A stretch of 64,000 nucleotides of DNA from positions 5,181,001 to 5,245,000 of the forward strand of contig JBBBDQ010000350.1 in assembly GCA_037127315.1 (NCBI GenBank). Reading direction: 5' to 3'. The DNA comes from Ascarosepion bandense. Its lineage: Eukaryota; Mollusca; Cephalopoda; Sepiida; Sepiidae. The number at the start of each line of letters is the position of its first letter. Within the stretch, counting starts at the first letter, position 1. The position numbers were made by a program, and so were the translations under genes. Positions 10,720 to 21,349 of this stretch are shown here, in pieces. The notes under the pieces are model-generated. The model was not told the origin of the DNA. It did no database searches and saw only the letters and a list, made by a program, of their open reading frames with translations.

Positions 10720-11795
10720 GATTATAAAAACAGAGGTTTTCATGGCAATTGTTCTGATGTTATTTCTTCCTTGAATTTAAGTTTGCTACTAGAATGGCTC
10801 ATAGGTCTCACAGTTTTATTGTTGAACTAGCAAGATGCAACCGCATGTTCTATTCAAATATTTTTTTTCTGGCATTTCTCGCCTGTGGAACCATATTCCG
10901 ATTTTTTGCTTTCATGCTATTACGATCTTAAAAAGAAAATTAAATGCAACGCTAATCGCCATTTTGTGTCTTCCTGAAACCTGTTCCTTTCTTGTCCTTT
11001 CTCATCACTAAAGTTTTTTTCATTATCTTTCACGGTAAATTTTCGTTTTAGACCCCGAAGGCTTTCCCCCTTCAAATTTATCCAAAATAGCATTATCTCT
11101 GTGCAAATGTATATGCTGAACTTAAATCAACAATTAGTTATTGAAGAAACCTACCTTTTTGATCTGAATGTCCATAAAAAAAATCGAACTACATTATATC
11201 TCCCGTAAATCTAATGCAGTCATGTAATGAACTGCTGAATGACTTTCGGCGTAGGACCACAAATTTCGGTCTATTTTCGGCCGATTTTCTTCCTTTACTG
11301 AAACTTCCGGCGATTTACTTCCTGTAATAAAAGTAATACGCTATTGTATTTCTACGCTTATTACTTTCATTACAGGAAGTAAATAGCCGGAAGTTTCAGT
11401 AAAGGAAGTAAATCGACCGAAATTTGTTGCCTACGCAGGACGTCATTCTGCAGATAATTACATGATTTTGTGAAAGTTACGGAAGAGAGAAAATGCGAGA
11501 TATAGTTCGTTTTTTTAAGGACTTTCAAATAAAAAAAGATATGTTTCTTCAATAACTAATTGTTGATTTGAGTTCAGCACATTAAATTTGAATGGGGAAA
11601 AGCCTTCGGGACCCAAAACGAAAATTTACCTCTTTCACTCCCAATAATCCTTGCGTCTTAGTGACATCTTCCCGAAACCTGCTCCTTTACTACCCTTTCT
11701 CTTCACATCTCCTAACTAAAGTCTTCTCATTCTCTTTCAATCATTGAACCACCTTGCGTCTTAGTGGTATTATCGCCCTGCTCTGTGTAAAATGA
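10720..11795 (+). pseudogene. CR1/Jockey-like LINE 3' end, split
   Basis: Near 10870-10930 the plus strand encodes a damaged version of the C-terminal motif R(L)WN(S)(L)P...CF. The 3' untranslated end is at 11639-11795, finishing CTTAGTGGTATTATCGCCC...GTGTAAAATGATTAAAA, which matches in type the end of the LINE at 24620-24675. The two parts are separated by the foldback element at 11034-11630. Confidence 0.55.
11034..11630. mobile_element. 597-bp foldback transposon with 8-bp target duplication
   Basis: The two halves are reverse complements along almost their whole length: left end GGTAAATTTTCGTTTT, right end AAAACGAAAATTTACC, with centre near 11335 (ACTTCCTGTAATAAAAGTAATA...). The flanks TCTTTCAC (11026-11033) and TCTTTCAC (11631-11638) are an exact 8-bp target site duplication. 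An 8-bp duplication suits hAT, Merlin, P or MULE-type transposases; I cannot choose. No transposase inside, so it is non-autonomous. Confidence 0.85.
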
Positions 11796-12721
11796 TTAAA
11801 AGAGACATGAAAATAATTGACAATGAGAAAACAAGTAAATGTTACAATAAAAATTAGTCTCTGTTTGTGTATCGAATATTGTTGAAACCAGTGATAGTAA
11901 TAAAGGGTTCGATTCGAAATTCCAAACACTTGAAGAAGGCCGAAGCGTACAACGATCGAAACGTCATACAAATGGCAAAAAATTTGAAGACAATAGTCCG
12001 AATAATGTAAATAGCCTTTTAACAAAGTTTATTAATATACTTTTAATCGTCAAAGGTGTTCTCTATTGCGTAAAAGTTAGCAAAATCATTTCGTAGTTCA
12101 ATTTATCGGTCTATTGAATTTTTCTTGTCTGTAAATAGTTTTTACCGTGATGTTCACTCAGGTGCAAGGCCCGAAAGCCACTCGAGATAGTGTCGGTTCC
12201 ATAAAACCGTGATTGGCGGGAAGAAGCTCCTTCAATGGAACTTACTTTCCAACAATTGTATATAAAGGAAATGAAAATGGTTAACAAGAATGTGCATAGC
12301 ATGGAAGGTATTAGCCGTGAAGGTTAGAACTAGTGGCACTAAAGAATATAGTTCGTTTGACCACTTTCAATGGAAATAGCGATAGAGCATGAGAGCTTTG
12401 CAACGTCTTGTCTACGAGAAAAAAGTGCTTGTAGGATGAAAAAGAATGACGCTTTTGTGAAGTCAAGACTGGGCAGCTTTCGCTTATATATGGCATCTGA
12501 ACTTCATTTTAGTCTGATATGCTCTTGCAAAGGCAGAGGATAGTATGAAATGCCAGGTGCTTACTGAATCGGTACATGGAATCAACCATTTCTGCTGCAT
12601 CTTTAGCAATGATTTGCACTTGAGGTTTCGGTTGAGTCCAAATAGGCGCTCATGACAGAGCCTCCTCGAAGGAACATCGTTCATGGTGATTGGCAATAGT
12701 TCTAGTTTTGATCAAAGAAAA
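11796..12721. other. Unannotated stretch with a PLE-type motif
   Basis: At 11930-11970 the plus strand reads CTTGAAGAAGGCCGAAGC...GATCGAAACGTC, the type of motif seen at ends of Penelope-like elements elsewhere in the window. The rest (12030-12720) has several 60-70-codon open frames on the minus strand, none recognisable. Confidence 0.4.
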
Positions 12722-13345
12722 ATATATATAGGTTCCTTCATATATAGTGATATAGGCTAGCCAGTAAAACTATATATAGGTTCCTTCATATATAGTGATA
12801 TAGCCTAGCCAGTAAAACAATATATAGATTCCTTCATATATAGTGATATAGGCTAGCCAGTAAAACTATATATAGGTTCCTTCATATATAGTGATATAGG
12901 CTAGCCAGTAAAACTATATATAGGTTCCCTCATATATCGTCATAGAGGCTAGCCAGTAAAACTATATATAGGTTCCTTCATATATCGTGATATAGGCTAG
13001 CCAGTAAAACTATATATAGGTTCCCTCATATATCGTGATATAGGCTAAGCCAGTAAAACTATATATAGGTTCCTTCATATATCGTGATATAGGTTAGTCA
13101 GTAAAACTATATATAGGTTCCTTCATATATAGTGATATAGGCTAGCCAGTAAAACTATATATAGGTTCCCTCATATATCGTGATATAGGCTAAGCCAGTA
13201 AAACTATATATAGGTTCCCTCATATATCGTCATATAGGTTAGCCAGTAAAACTATATATAGGTTCCTTCATATATAGTGATATAGGCTAGCCAGTAAAAC
13301 TATATATAGGTTCCTTCATATATAGTGATATAGGCTAGCCAGTAA
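12722..13345. repeat. 48-bp minisatellite, 13 copies
   Basis: Unit of 48-49 bp with the core AGGTTCC(T/C)TCATATAT(A/C)G followed by TGATATAGGCTAGCCAGT. Two sequence types alternate (ATATAGTG and ATATCGTG), and two units have an extra A (CTAAGCCAG). Conservation is high except for a few point changes, so the array is young. Units contain several short palindromes such as CTATATATAG. Confidence 0.95.
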
Positions 13346-13375
13346 TAACAAATGTGAAGTTGGTTCGATTCTCAC

Positions 13376-13545
13376 TGAATTTCGCACAAATTATCTCTGT
13401 GCAAATGTATATGCTGAACTCAAATCAACAATTAGTTATTGAAGAAACCCAACTTTTTGATCTGAACGTCCATAAAAAAATCGAACTGCATTATGTCTCC
13501 CGTAACTCTAATGCAGTCATGTTATTAACTGCTGAATGACTTTCT
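13376..13545 (+). mobile_element. Isolated arm of the foldback family
   Basis: Matches the inner left arm of the foldback element (about 11093-11264): ATCTCTGTGCAAATGTATAT, TTAGTTATTGAAGAAAC, CTCTAATGCAGTCATG, CTTTC(T/G)GCGTAGG. Only one arm is here, immediately after the 48-bp array. A 61-codon frame runs through it (13354-13539) but has no sign of being a gene. Confidence 0.75.
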
Positions 13546-14487
13546 GCGTAGGGAAGATATAGACTCTTGGATATGTAGGGTGTGTCGGCCATGCCTGGTA
13601 CAAGATCACTTCCAAACATAGCCAACATTCCCATACTTTAAAATATTAGGTTGTTGAAAAAATAAGTGGATTTTTGTTAACTTAACACTATAACATATTT
13701 GTAAGAAAAATATTCAAAGAGAAAATGCATGTTTTTCAGAAATTCAGAGTTCATTGTTGATAGTATTAGAACGCGTGTATGTAAAAAGATTAAAAAGGTT
13801 GCCAATAACAATTTGTGTTTGTTTCCTTTTTATGGCCAGAGAAAAAGTGAAAAGGAAAGTCAAGCAATAAAGAAGATTGTACTTATAAAAGTCAATTGAA
13901 GTATCTTGTTGTTGTTGTTCTCTTTGACGGTGTGTTGGTGGAAACGAAGAAAGGAATATTGGAAGAAGTAGAACGAATATGTAACGCGACCTTACGTCCG
14001 GGTCGGCAAATAAATTTTCTTTGGACACATTGTGAAGAGGCCCTACACATTCGCTCCCACCTGGGACTGATTTGACCGGTCAAGAACGTGGTTTAAGTTG
14101 TGAAATTTATCAGGTGACTAGATCGAAACCACATACTCATTTTCTAGGTGATAAGAAAAATTGACAGGAGTTATTGATCAATTTGCTATTTCCTATCCAA
14201 TCAGAATCTTAACTTTCACACTGACATGTGAAATTTGCCTTGGTCTGGGTTTTTCCCAAAATGGTTTTAGTCGTTTTGATCCAATTTTGCGGGTGTGAAA
14301 TTTTACTTTTTTCGTTTGAGTTAATTGTTAGTTGATATAGGATTTGTATCTTATAGGTCTGATTAAATTAAATGAAAGAAAGATTTGTATTATCAAGAAG
14401 TCTTCTGATATCATAATGTCAGCCTGGGTCGGGTAGTGCCAGAAAGTCACATACGATGCTCTCGTAGAAAAATCCCACAAGTTACAC
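13546..14487. other. Unannotated stretch
   Basis: No repeat family recognised. Overlapping minus-strand frames of 94 and 63 codons at 13744-14083 have no known motif. Confidence 0.4.
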
Positions 14488-14657
14488 ACAAATAAATTAC
14501 GAGCAAAACTAACATAAAATTTATCCTAAACATGGGAAACTGACTGAGAAAAAACTATTAACTGGACAGTAGAATGTTTTCGGTTCTTAAACAGCCATAT
14601 GATTGTAGACAAGAGGACATATATAGAAGAAATTATGTACATGTTCTAAAACATAAT

Positions 14658-14702
<45 letters not shown>

Positions 14703-15044
14703 TTACACACACAAATTCCTCAAAAGTCTAACGATCAAAACGAGACATTCACTTAATTACCAATAACCCCAACCAACCCACACGACAACAACAAACCAAA
14801 TATAAACAGAGAATGATTCCAAACCTTTATTTCCCCTGAAGAAGAGTTTAAATCCAAACACTGAAACAAACATATGATTGTAGAGAAGAGGACATATATA
14901 GAAGAAATTATGTACATGTTCTAAAACATAATTTATAATAAATATTCACAGATCTATACATCATATATCGAGCACTGTTTTAAATGAATGTTTTGGACGG
15001 AAAAATTTTTTTTTCTTTTTTTCTCTCCTCATTCTATACGCAAT

Positions 15045-15098
<54 letters not shown>

Positions 15099-15428
15099 AA
15101 GAGTGTGTTTCTTTAGCTGAGCAGATTCATGCCGAGTAGATATAAACACAAATAAATTACTAGCAAAATAATATAAAATTTATCCTAAACATGGGAGAGA
15201 AACTGACTGAGAAAAAACTATTAACTGGACGGTAGAATGTTTTCGGTTCTTAAACAGCCATATAATTGTAGAGAAGAGGACATATAGAGAAGAAATTATG
15301 TACATGTTCTAAAACATAATTTATAATAGATATTCACAGCTCTATACATCATATATTGAGCACTGTTTTAAATTAATGTTTTGGACGGAAAAAAATTTTC
15401 TTTTTTCTCTCCTCTTTCTATACTCAAT

Positions 15429-15468
<40 letters not shown>

Positions 15469-15520
15469 AAGAGTTTGTTTCTTTAGCTGAGCAGATTCAT
15501 GCTGAGTAGATTTGTGAGGA
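14488..15520. repeat. Tandem duplication with ~660-bp period
   Basis: AAATAAATTAC(G/T)AGCAAAA at 14488 recurs at 15149 and the order is kept afterwards: AACTATTAACTGGAC, CGGTTCTTAAACAGCC, GAGGACATAT, ACATGTTCTAAAACATAA, then a dispersed repeat (GAGCACTGTTTTAAAT, TTTTGGACGGAAAAA) and a (TA)n tract. The first copy has an extra segment (14665-14871) flanked by 70-bp direct repeats and containing CTGAAGAAGAG...CACTGAAAC. Tracts of (TA)n lie at 14664-14701, 15049-15096 and 15432-15467. Confidence 0.85.
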
Positions 15521-15679
15521 CAAATAACCCTGACGAGTGAGACAATCTCTTTGCACTTATCAACGACATATCTCTACCCCGATTTCGAGTCCTTTACGAT
15601 AGGGAACTTGCTTGCCAAAATACATTTTATCAGTTAATCACTGGAAAAAAAAAACTCTGTCCCTAAACATTATCATAAT

Positions 15680-15710
<31 letters not shown>

Positions 15711-16091
15711 AGATAAAAATACAGTTTTTAGGAATTCTTTATTCACGAGTAAAAGTGCTCAATGTCAGAGATAGAGCGTATGTAAATATAAAAATGGACA
15801 CTGAGGTCAACACCAAGCAGCGACAGTTTGTTTCATGCTTCAACATAGCCAAAAACATGAGAAAAAACTATCGCAGATTAGTATTGACGCCAGTGTCCAC
15901 TTTATATAAATGTATATATATAATAAAATATAATTTCAAGGGACGCTATAGTTATGGGTATTCTTTTATCCGGAATAAAGTATACCATATCCGGAAACAA
16001 GCGTGTGTAAATATAAAGCGAGACTCTAAACTCAAGACACCATGGCCTAAAGGTTGTGTTGAAGCCTAAAGCAGATTATCGCTTTCCCCTT

Positions 16092-16126
<35 letters not shown>

Positions 16127-16213
16127 CTAGATAGATATTAGAATGAGTGAGTCCTTGTAACTTTAGACTATGAAAACAATTATATGGTGCTACTATTTTC
16201 TAAAAGACTATGT
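15521..16213. other. Unannotated stretch with a 104-codon frame
   Basis: The frame at 15755-16069 (plus) starts MLNVRDRAYVNIKMD and shows a loose internal repeat (YVNIKMD / CVNIKRD, about 80 residues apart) but no known domain. A (GA)n/(GACA)n run is at 16093-16128 and (TA)n at 15684-15710. I do not propose a gene. Confidence 0.35.
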
Positions 16214-16503
16214 ATGGATGTGCATTGTGGATAGAAACTCGAAATGAAAAATCGAAACGTTCGAATTCCAGTTGAATTCGTTGCATTCACTTACGCGCAA
16301 ATATCCTTGTAAAATATATTAATTCATTTTTCTCCCTCCAGTTATGGGTAAAATAGCAGGGCAGATTGGGTTCTTTAGCCTTGGTTGGTAACCGATATAC
16401 TGCAGAGAGTAATAGCAAACTACTGCGGGAAAATTCTCTCCAGAGACATGATCGCTCAAGCGTGTATCACGTGTAGGAATTAACTGGCTGACTGATTGAC
16501 TAT
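16214..16503 (+). mobile_element. SINE family 1 (plus)
   Basis: Complete in length but diverged: the A-box region is altered (TGCATTGTGGATAGAAAC), the B-box GTTCGAATTCC is intact and the hairpin's left arm is deleted, leaving AGAGACATGATCGC. Tail CTGGCTGACTGATTGAC. Confidence 0.8.
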
Positions 16504-17211
16504 GTATGTATGATATAGTATTTTTAAATGCCCATTCATCTTGTCTCTATTTCTACAACATCCGTATCATACAAGTGATGAGACGTTTAATTTTAACGTC
16601 AAGCACTGAAATTCGAATTCATGTATTTTCAAGAGCCTTAATTTGAAGTTAAAACAAACACTTCAGAGAAAATTTGAATCTCATTAGCCGATTCCCTTTT
16701 CATCACCTAGAAATAAACAGGTTAAAAAATACGGGAAGTGTGCGTGTGTATATTCGTAAGTGTCCGCTCTTGAATCTATCAGCACAGAGTTGAAATTCTG
16801 ATATTGTTAATATTTTGCTTGGAAAAATGTCTATCAATCATTGTTTAATGACTGATGTAGGGGTGTGGATTACTGTTTTTGCTCTGGCAAGAAACGACAT
16901 TGACTTGAAAAATTACTTCCAGTGTAAACCAAAAAAACTCAACTTCTTTACCTGATAGAGAAAGCTGTTCATATAAATGAACAGATCTCCGATTGTGTTT
17001 TTACAGTCGTTTGAAAGATTGCCATGAATGTAAGCAATGAGCGTCTATCGTAAGATAAAGCTTAGCAAATATCACACCCATCGTCGTCTCATAGACCATT
17101 TCTGTTGCCAAAAAGTTCCCAACTCACTAACCGATCTACTATTGAGGCCTAAACAAAGCCGAACTAATACAAATAGCTATAATAGACCCTAATTAAATTA
17201 ACTGGTAAACG
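16504..17211. other. Unannotated stretch
   Basis: No frame or repeat recognised; moderate AT content. Confidence 0.4.
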
Positions 17212-17385
17212 ACTCCACAGAGTTCTTGAAAATAGGAACTACAGATGAGGACTTCCAACAAGCAAAAAAAGCAAGAAGCAGTAGAGCATTATTTATAAAG
17301 TATAGAGAGGACAGAACACTGCTCAGCGGCATATTTCTTAAGGACGATGGCAAGAATTTCATCATCTCCACTTGCTTTATGGCAG
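17212..17385 (-). pseudogene. CR1/Jockey-like LINE fragment
   Basis: Plus-strand text GCAAGAAGCAGTAGAGCA...GAGGACAGAACAC...TTTCTTAAGGACGATGGCAAG parallels 52480-52600 of the minus-strand LINE below, i.e. the part of the protein before RT motif 1. About 170 bp survive. Confidence 0.55.
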
Positions 17386-17389
17386 TTAA

Positions 17390-17870
17390 GTCAAATTGAA
17401 GACACCAAAATCAAGCATTTACAAAAATTTAAATATCTAGAATGCGTTTTTACAGAGGACGAAAAATAAAACACCGAAATCCGAAGGCTCATTGTGATAG
17501 CAAAAGTATCTTACAAAAGCTAAGCAAATTATTAACAAACAAGAGAATTTCGTTAGTAACCAAGAAGAGAGCACCAAACTGTTATGTAATATCAATGCTC
17601 GTATATGGTATCGGATACTGGACGATATCCTCACAGACAAAAGAGAGATTTGTGACAGCCGATATGTGGTACTACAGAAGGATATTGAGGATAGCATAGA
17701 CCGAACAATGTAAACAATGACGAAGTTTTAGAAAAAAATGGAAACACAGGACACTTAAGCTTAAGAAAGATTAACAAACAAGAAAAACAGAAGAAGGCAA
17801 CGCATGACCTACTTAATAAGCTTGTGTACTTGGTTGGCAGAAAAGAAATTAGGAAAGAAACCAAAAAGAC
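17390..17870 (+). pseudogene. RTE-like LINE C-terminal fragment
   Basis: Encodes degraded forms of the post-RT region: KIKHLQKFKYLE, then an 85-codon open frame (17442-17699) with LSKLLTNKRISLVTKK, NCYVISMLVYG, GYWTISSQ and MWYYRRILRI. The same block is better kept at 34250-34765. Runs straight on from the CR1-like scrap in the opposite sense. Confidence 0.6.
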
Positions 17871-18011
17871 AAACTTTTTAAACATCTACAAAAGACAGGA
17901 AATTGTGAAGAGCCATTACCATACATGTCATGAATTGACATGGTGTATACAAATAAAAGAATTTTACAAAGAGAACGAGGCAAAAAATGCAGTAATATTT
18001 GGATCAGAACT

Positions 18012-18320
18012 CATTTACGAAAGACCTCATTTAACCATCTCTTTTGCAAAAGACCTCATTTAAGTATATCTTTTACAAAAAAAACTCATTTAAGTATATC
18101 TTTTACAAAATACATCATCTAAATATCTCTTTTACAAAACACCTTATTTAAGCATCTCTTTTACGAAATACCTCATTTAAGTATATCTTTTACGAAATAC
18201 CTAACTTAGGTATCTCTTTTACGAAAGACCTCACTTGGGTATCACTTTTACGAAAGATCTAATTTAATCGTCTCTTTCACAAAAGACCTCATTTAAGTAT
18301 CTCTTTCACAAAAAATTTCA
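18012..18320. repeat. 29-bp tandem array, ~10 copies
   Basis: Unit GACCTCATTTAAGTATCTCT + TTTACGAAA with variation at about a third of sites. Distinct from all other arrays here. Confidence 0.9.
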
Positions 18321-19081
18321 AGTTTAGCTACTTTTCGGAAATGCAAATTTTTAATATTTTATCTATTGCTCGATATGCTTCCCAAAAGTTGCGAGAATAT
18401 GCACAGATTAACAAGTTATTTGTTAAACTGCCCATAATTTCCTGTGTATTGGCAGGAATTTTACACATTTTTCAATAACATACAATTCAGAAATAGATAA
18501 CATACTGCGTCATTTAGATAATAGCAAATCATATATTTTCTTCTGTTTCTGATAACTTACTTGTACATTAATCGTCTTAGAGGTAAAGGAGAGTAAGGTC
18601 GAAGATTCTTTCTACTGAAAGCTCGTGGCCAAGCGCTACATGACTCATGCTACTTGCAAAGGAATAAGGTGCCTACAACAGATTCACTGATTTAAAAATG
18701 CCCTGAAGCTAAAAATGCAACTAATCTGACCTCATTCAAACTCATGAGACCAACCAACTGCAATACAGTAAGCGTGTAAATCGCTCGAAGTCAAAGGGAC
18801 GAAAGTGAAATTGGAAAGAGTTAAAAAAAAAAAAAGAAGAATTATATTGTCGATGGTTAATTTCTTTATGCCTGATCTGCTTTTAATATCCACAGTACAA
18901 GAATATAAGAGCACAATTTTGAAGATTTCAAAAATAGGAAACAGACGAATTGACTTCTGTGTGTTGGCAGACGTGAAAGAATATATTCCTTAAATTTGCT
19001 TTACAATAGACGAATAATTTATCATTTGATAAAGAGAAATATTAATAGATATATCAATATCTCTTTCTTTCCCTTTCTCAA

Positions 19082-19082
<1 letters not shown>
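18321..19082. other. Unannotated stretch
   Basis: Nothing recognised. A poly-A run at 18824-18836 and 60-62-codon frames without motifs. Confidence 0.4.

Positions 19083-19128
<46 letters not shown>
19083..19128. repeat. (ATCT)n microsatellite
   Basis: Eleven near-perfect ATCT units. Confidence 0.95.
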
Positions 19129-19228
19129 AAGTATAGACGAATGGATGGAATAATATTCCGTATCCAAAGAAACACTATTCTTAAAAAATGCTCAATACAA
19201 AGTAGAGCTAATAATATTTATTCAGGAA

Positions 19229-19340
19229 TTATAACAAAAAAAAGTAGCTATTTTGTTTTGACACTTCTTGTGTCTAGACAAGACACAAGAAATGTCGAAA
19301 TAAAATAGCTACTTTTTAGTGATATTATAATATATTAATG
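19229..19340. mobile_element. Hairpin element, small
   Basis: AAAGTAGCTATTTTGTTTTG...CTTGTGTC pairs with GACACAAG...CGAAATAAAATAGCTACTTT around a short loop at 19275-19280; outer parts (TTATAAC / GATATTATAA) pair weakly. The flank at 19137-19215 (ATTCCGTATCCAAAGAAACA) is the reverse complement of 60430-60475, beside the related hairpin at 60228-60372, so both belong to one larger repeat. Confidence 0.75.
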
Positions 19341-19351
19341 TTATAATTTTA

Positions 19352-19353
<2 letters not shown>

Positions 19354-19387
<34 letters not shown>
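19354..19387. repeat. (TA)n microsatellite
   Basis: 34 bp of TA. Confidence 0.95.
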
Positions 19388-19390
<3 letters not shown>

Positions 19391-19578
19391 GTGAAAAAGG
19401 AACAAAGAAAATATTAACAACGTTCAAATCATTAATTTAAAACAGTGCTCAATATAAAAGTAGAGCTCTGAATATTTATTATAAATTATAGTTTAGAACA
19501 TGTACAATTTTTCATCTACATCTACAAAGTATCTGATAATTTGTACATGTTCTAAACTATAATTTATAATATATATAT
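19388..19578. repeat. Dispersed repeat, AACAGTGCTCAATATA type
   Basis: AACAGTGCTCAATATAAAAG, TAGAGCTCTGAATATTTATT and TTTAGAACATGTAC recur at 14890-15010, 15300-15400 (both reversed), 19170-19220 and 26700-26800, always beside a (TA)n tract. Family not identified. Confidence 0.65.
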
Positions 19579-21091
19579 AGACACTGCTCAAAAAATTAGA
19601 GGAACACTTCGAAAACATATCAGATCTAAACAGGGGAAAATGATCTTGGATATCTTTCCTGATAATAAGTGAGTGATGCATTAGTAACAAAATAATACTA
19701 CATAATTTGATAGAAATAAAAATGATCACCCTATAGAGGGGGCAAATCAAAGACGCCCCCAAAATAAAAGTGAATACATGATGCAGAAGACAGGTCTATT
19801 TTGGCAAAATGTCATTTAGAAACTCAAAATGATTCTCAGTAGTTTGTGTGGTCTTCACGTGCTTATACGCATACCTGACAACATCGGGGCATGCTCCTAA
19901 TGAGACTACGGATAGTGTCTTGGGGGATCTCCTCCCAGATCTGAACCAGGGCATCAATGACCTCCTGGATAGTCTGAGGGGAAATCTGGCGGTACCGGAT
20001 AGACCTAAATACAATGTCCCAGAGGTGTTCTATTAGGTTTAGGTCAGATGAACATGGGGGGCAGTTAATGGCATCAATTACTTCACCCTCCAGGAACTGC
20101 CTGCATACTCTACCCACATGAGATCGGCCATTGTCGTGGACCAGGAGAAACCCAGGTCCCAATGCACCAGAGTAGGTTCTGACAATTGGTCCAAGGATTT
20201 CACCCCGATACCTAATAGGAGTCAATGTGCCATTATCTAACCTGTAGAGGTCTGTGCATCCATCCAGGGATATGCCTCCCTAGACCATCACTGACCCACC
20301 ACCAAACCGGTCATGCTGAATGATGTTGCAGGCAGCATAACGTTCTTCACGTCATCTCCAGACACTTTCACGTCTGTTGCATGTGCTTAGATTGATCCTG
20401 CTCTCATCGGTGAAGAGCACATGGCGCCAGCGGTGTAGTTGCCAATTCTGGTGATCTATGGCAAAAGCCAATCGAGCTCTACGTTGCTGGGCAGTGAGCA
20501 CAGGGACCCCTACAGTACGTCGGGCCCTCATGTCACCCTCATGGAGCCTGTTTCTGGTTGTTTTGTCAGAGAAATTAACACCAGTGGCCTGCTGGAGTTC
20601 ATTTTGTAGGGCTCTGGCAGTGCTCATCCTGTTCCTCCTTGCACAAAGGCGCAGATACTGATCCTTCTGTGGGTTTAAGGATCTTCTCCGGCCCTGTCCA
20701 TCTCTCCTGGAATAACTACCTGTCTCCTGGAATATCCTCCATTCTCTTGAGACTGTGCTGGGAGACATAGCAAACCTTCTTGCAATGGCAAGTATTGTTG
20801 TGCCAGCTTGGAGGAGTTGTACTATTTGTGCTACCCCTGTAGCGTCCAGGTACTGCACCACGCTATCAACAGAGATGTTGATCCAAGACAAATGGAAAAC
20901 TACAGCAGTAGAAAGTCAGTTAGGAAAAAAACCAGCCAAAGGAGATGAGAAGGGATAAACCATTCCTGTTTTGGGGTGTCTCATTGTTGCTCTTCTGAAC
21001 CACCTGTTGTTGATTTCATTAACAACAAAACAGCTGAAACGGATTCACAACCCCCTTAACTGACCAGATCAATATCCCAAAGGTTTATTGA
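19579..21091 (-). mobile_element. Tc1/mariner-type DNA transposon, one end missing
   Basis: The low-coordinate terminus reads ACACTGCTCAAAAAATTAGA immediately after a TA-rich flank, the form of terminal repeat seen on many Tc1-like elements including those of fishes. The transposase gene occupies the middle. At the other side the sequence runs into (TTGA)n at 21092-21117 with no matching inverted repeat, so that end is lost. TA target duplication cannot be checked. Confidence 0.75.
19863..20891 (-). pseudogene. Tc1-like DD34E transposase, two nonsense codons
   Basis: A single frame of 343 codons from ATG 20891 to stop 19863, the usual length of a Tc1 transposase, broken only by two in-frame stops at about 20350 (after CNRRESVWR) and 20285 (after GGGSVMV). 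The N-terminal third is the paired-type helix-turn-helix DNA-binding region (IVQLLQAGTTILAIARRF.MSPSTVSR; second helix set around DKTTRNRLHE). Catalytic acids are readable: FTDESRI (first Asp), VHDNGRSH (second Asp) and SSDLNLIEHLWD (Glu 34 residues on). GGGSVMV.GG and the NLIEHLW box fit the family. Both stops could come from one C to T change each on either strand. The frame is otherwise open, so inactivation looks recent. Confidence 0.9.
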
Positions 21092-21117
21092 TTGATTGAT
21101 TGATTGATTAATTAATT
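21092..21117. repeat. (TTGA)n microsatellite
   Basis: Six TTGA units then TTAA units at the point where the Tc1 element stops. Confidence 0.9.
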
Positions 21118-21119
21118 AG

Positions 21120-21340
21120 TATTTGGTCATGATAAAATTAGACCAGTGCACATTTGTATTAAAAAGTGTTCAATACAATTATATTGTAGAACTTTTAATA
21201 TTCTTCATTCGTAAACGAGTTATTACGTGGCCTAGGTTTCTATCATGTGGTGCCTTCAGGCGATTTTGCAAGAACTGATTTTACCGTTTTTTTTAGTTAA
21301 CGTTCATGTAACGTTAACTCTTTGAACGCTCTTCTTCTTC
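21120..21340. repeat. Dispersed repeat with inverted partner at 25085-25210
   Basis: GTAAACGAGTTATTACGTGG and CCTAGGTTTCTA at 21195-21245 return as the reverse complement at 25155-25205. Similar text (AACGAGTTATTTCAC, CCTAGGTTTC, CTTCAGGCGATTT) is at 31620-31690 and 44920-44970. The inverted pair encloses the nested LINEs, suggesting one host element with inverted ends, perhaps Penelope-like. Confidence 0.6.
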
Positions 21341-21349
21341 TTCTTTTTC

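Noticed and set aside
12722..13345. CRISPR-like array
   Set aside because: Units are contiguous 48-bp repeats without unique spacers, in a plainly animal genome.
13354..13539. 61-codon frame as a gene
   Set aside because: It coincides with an isolated arm of the foldback element, whose copy at 11093-11264 is frame-broken.
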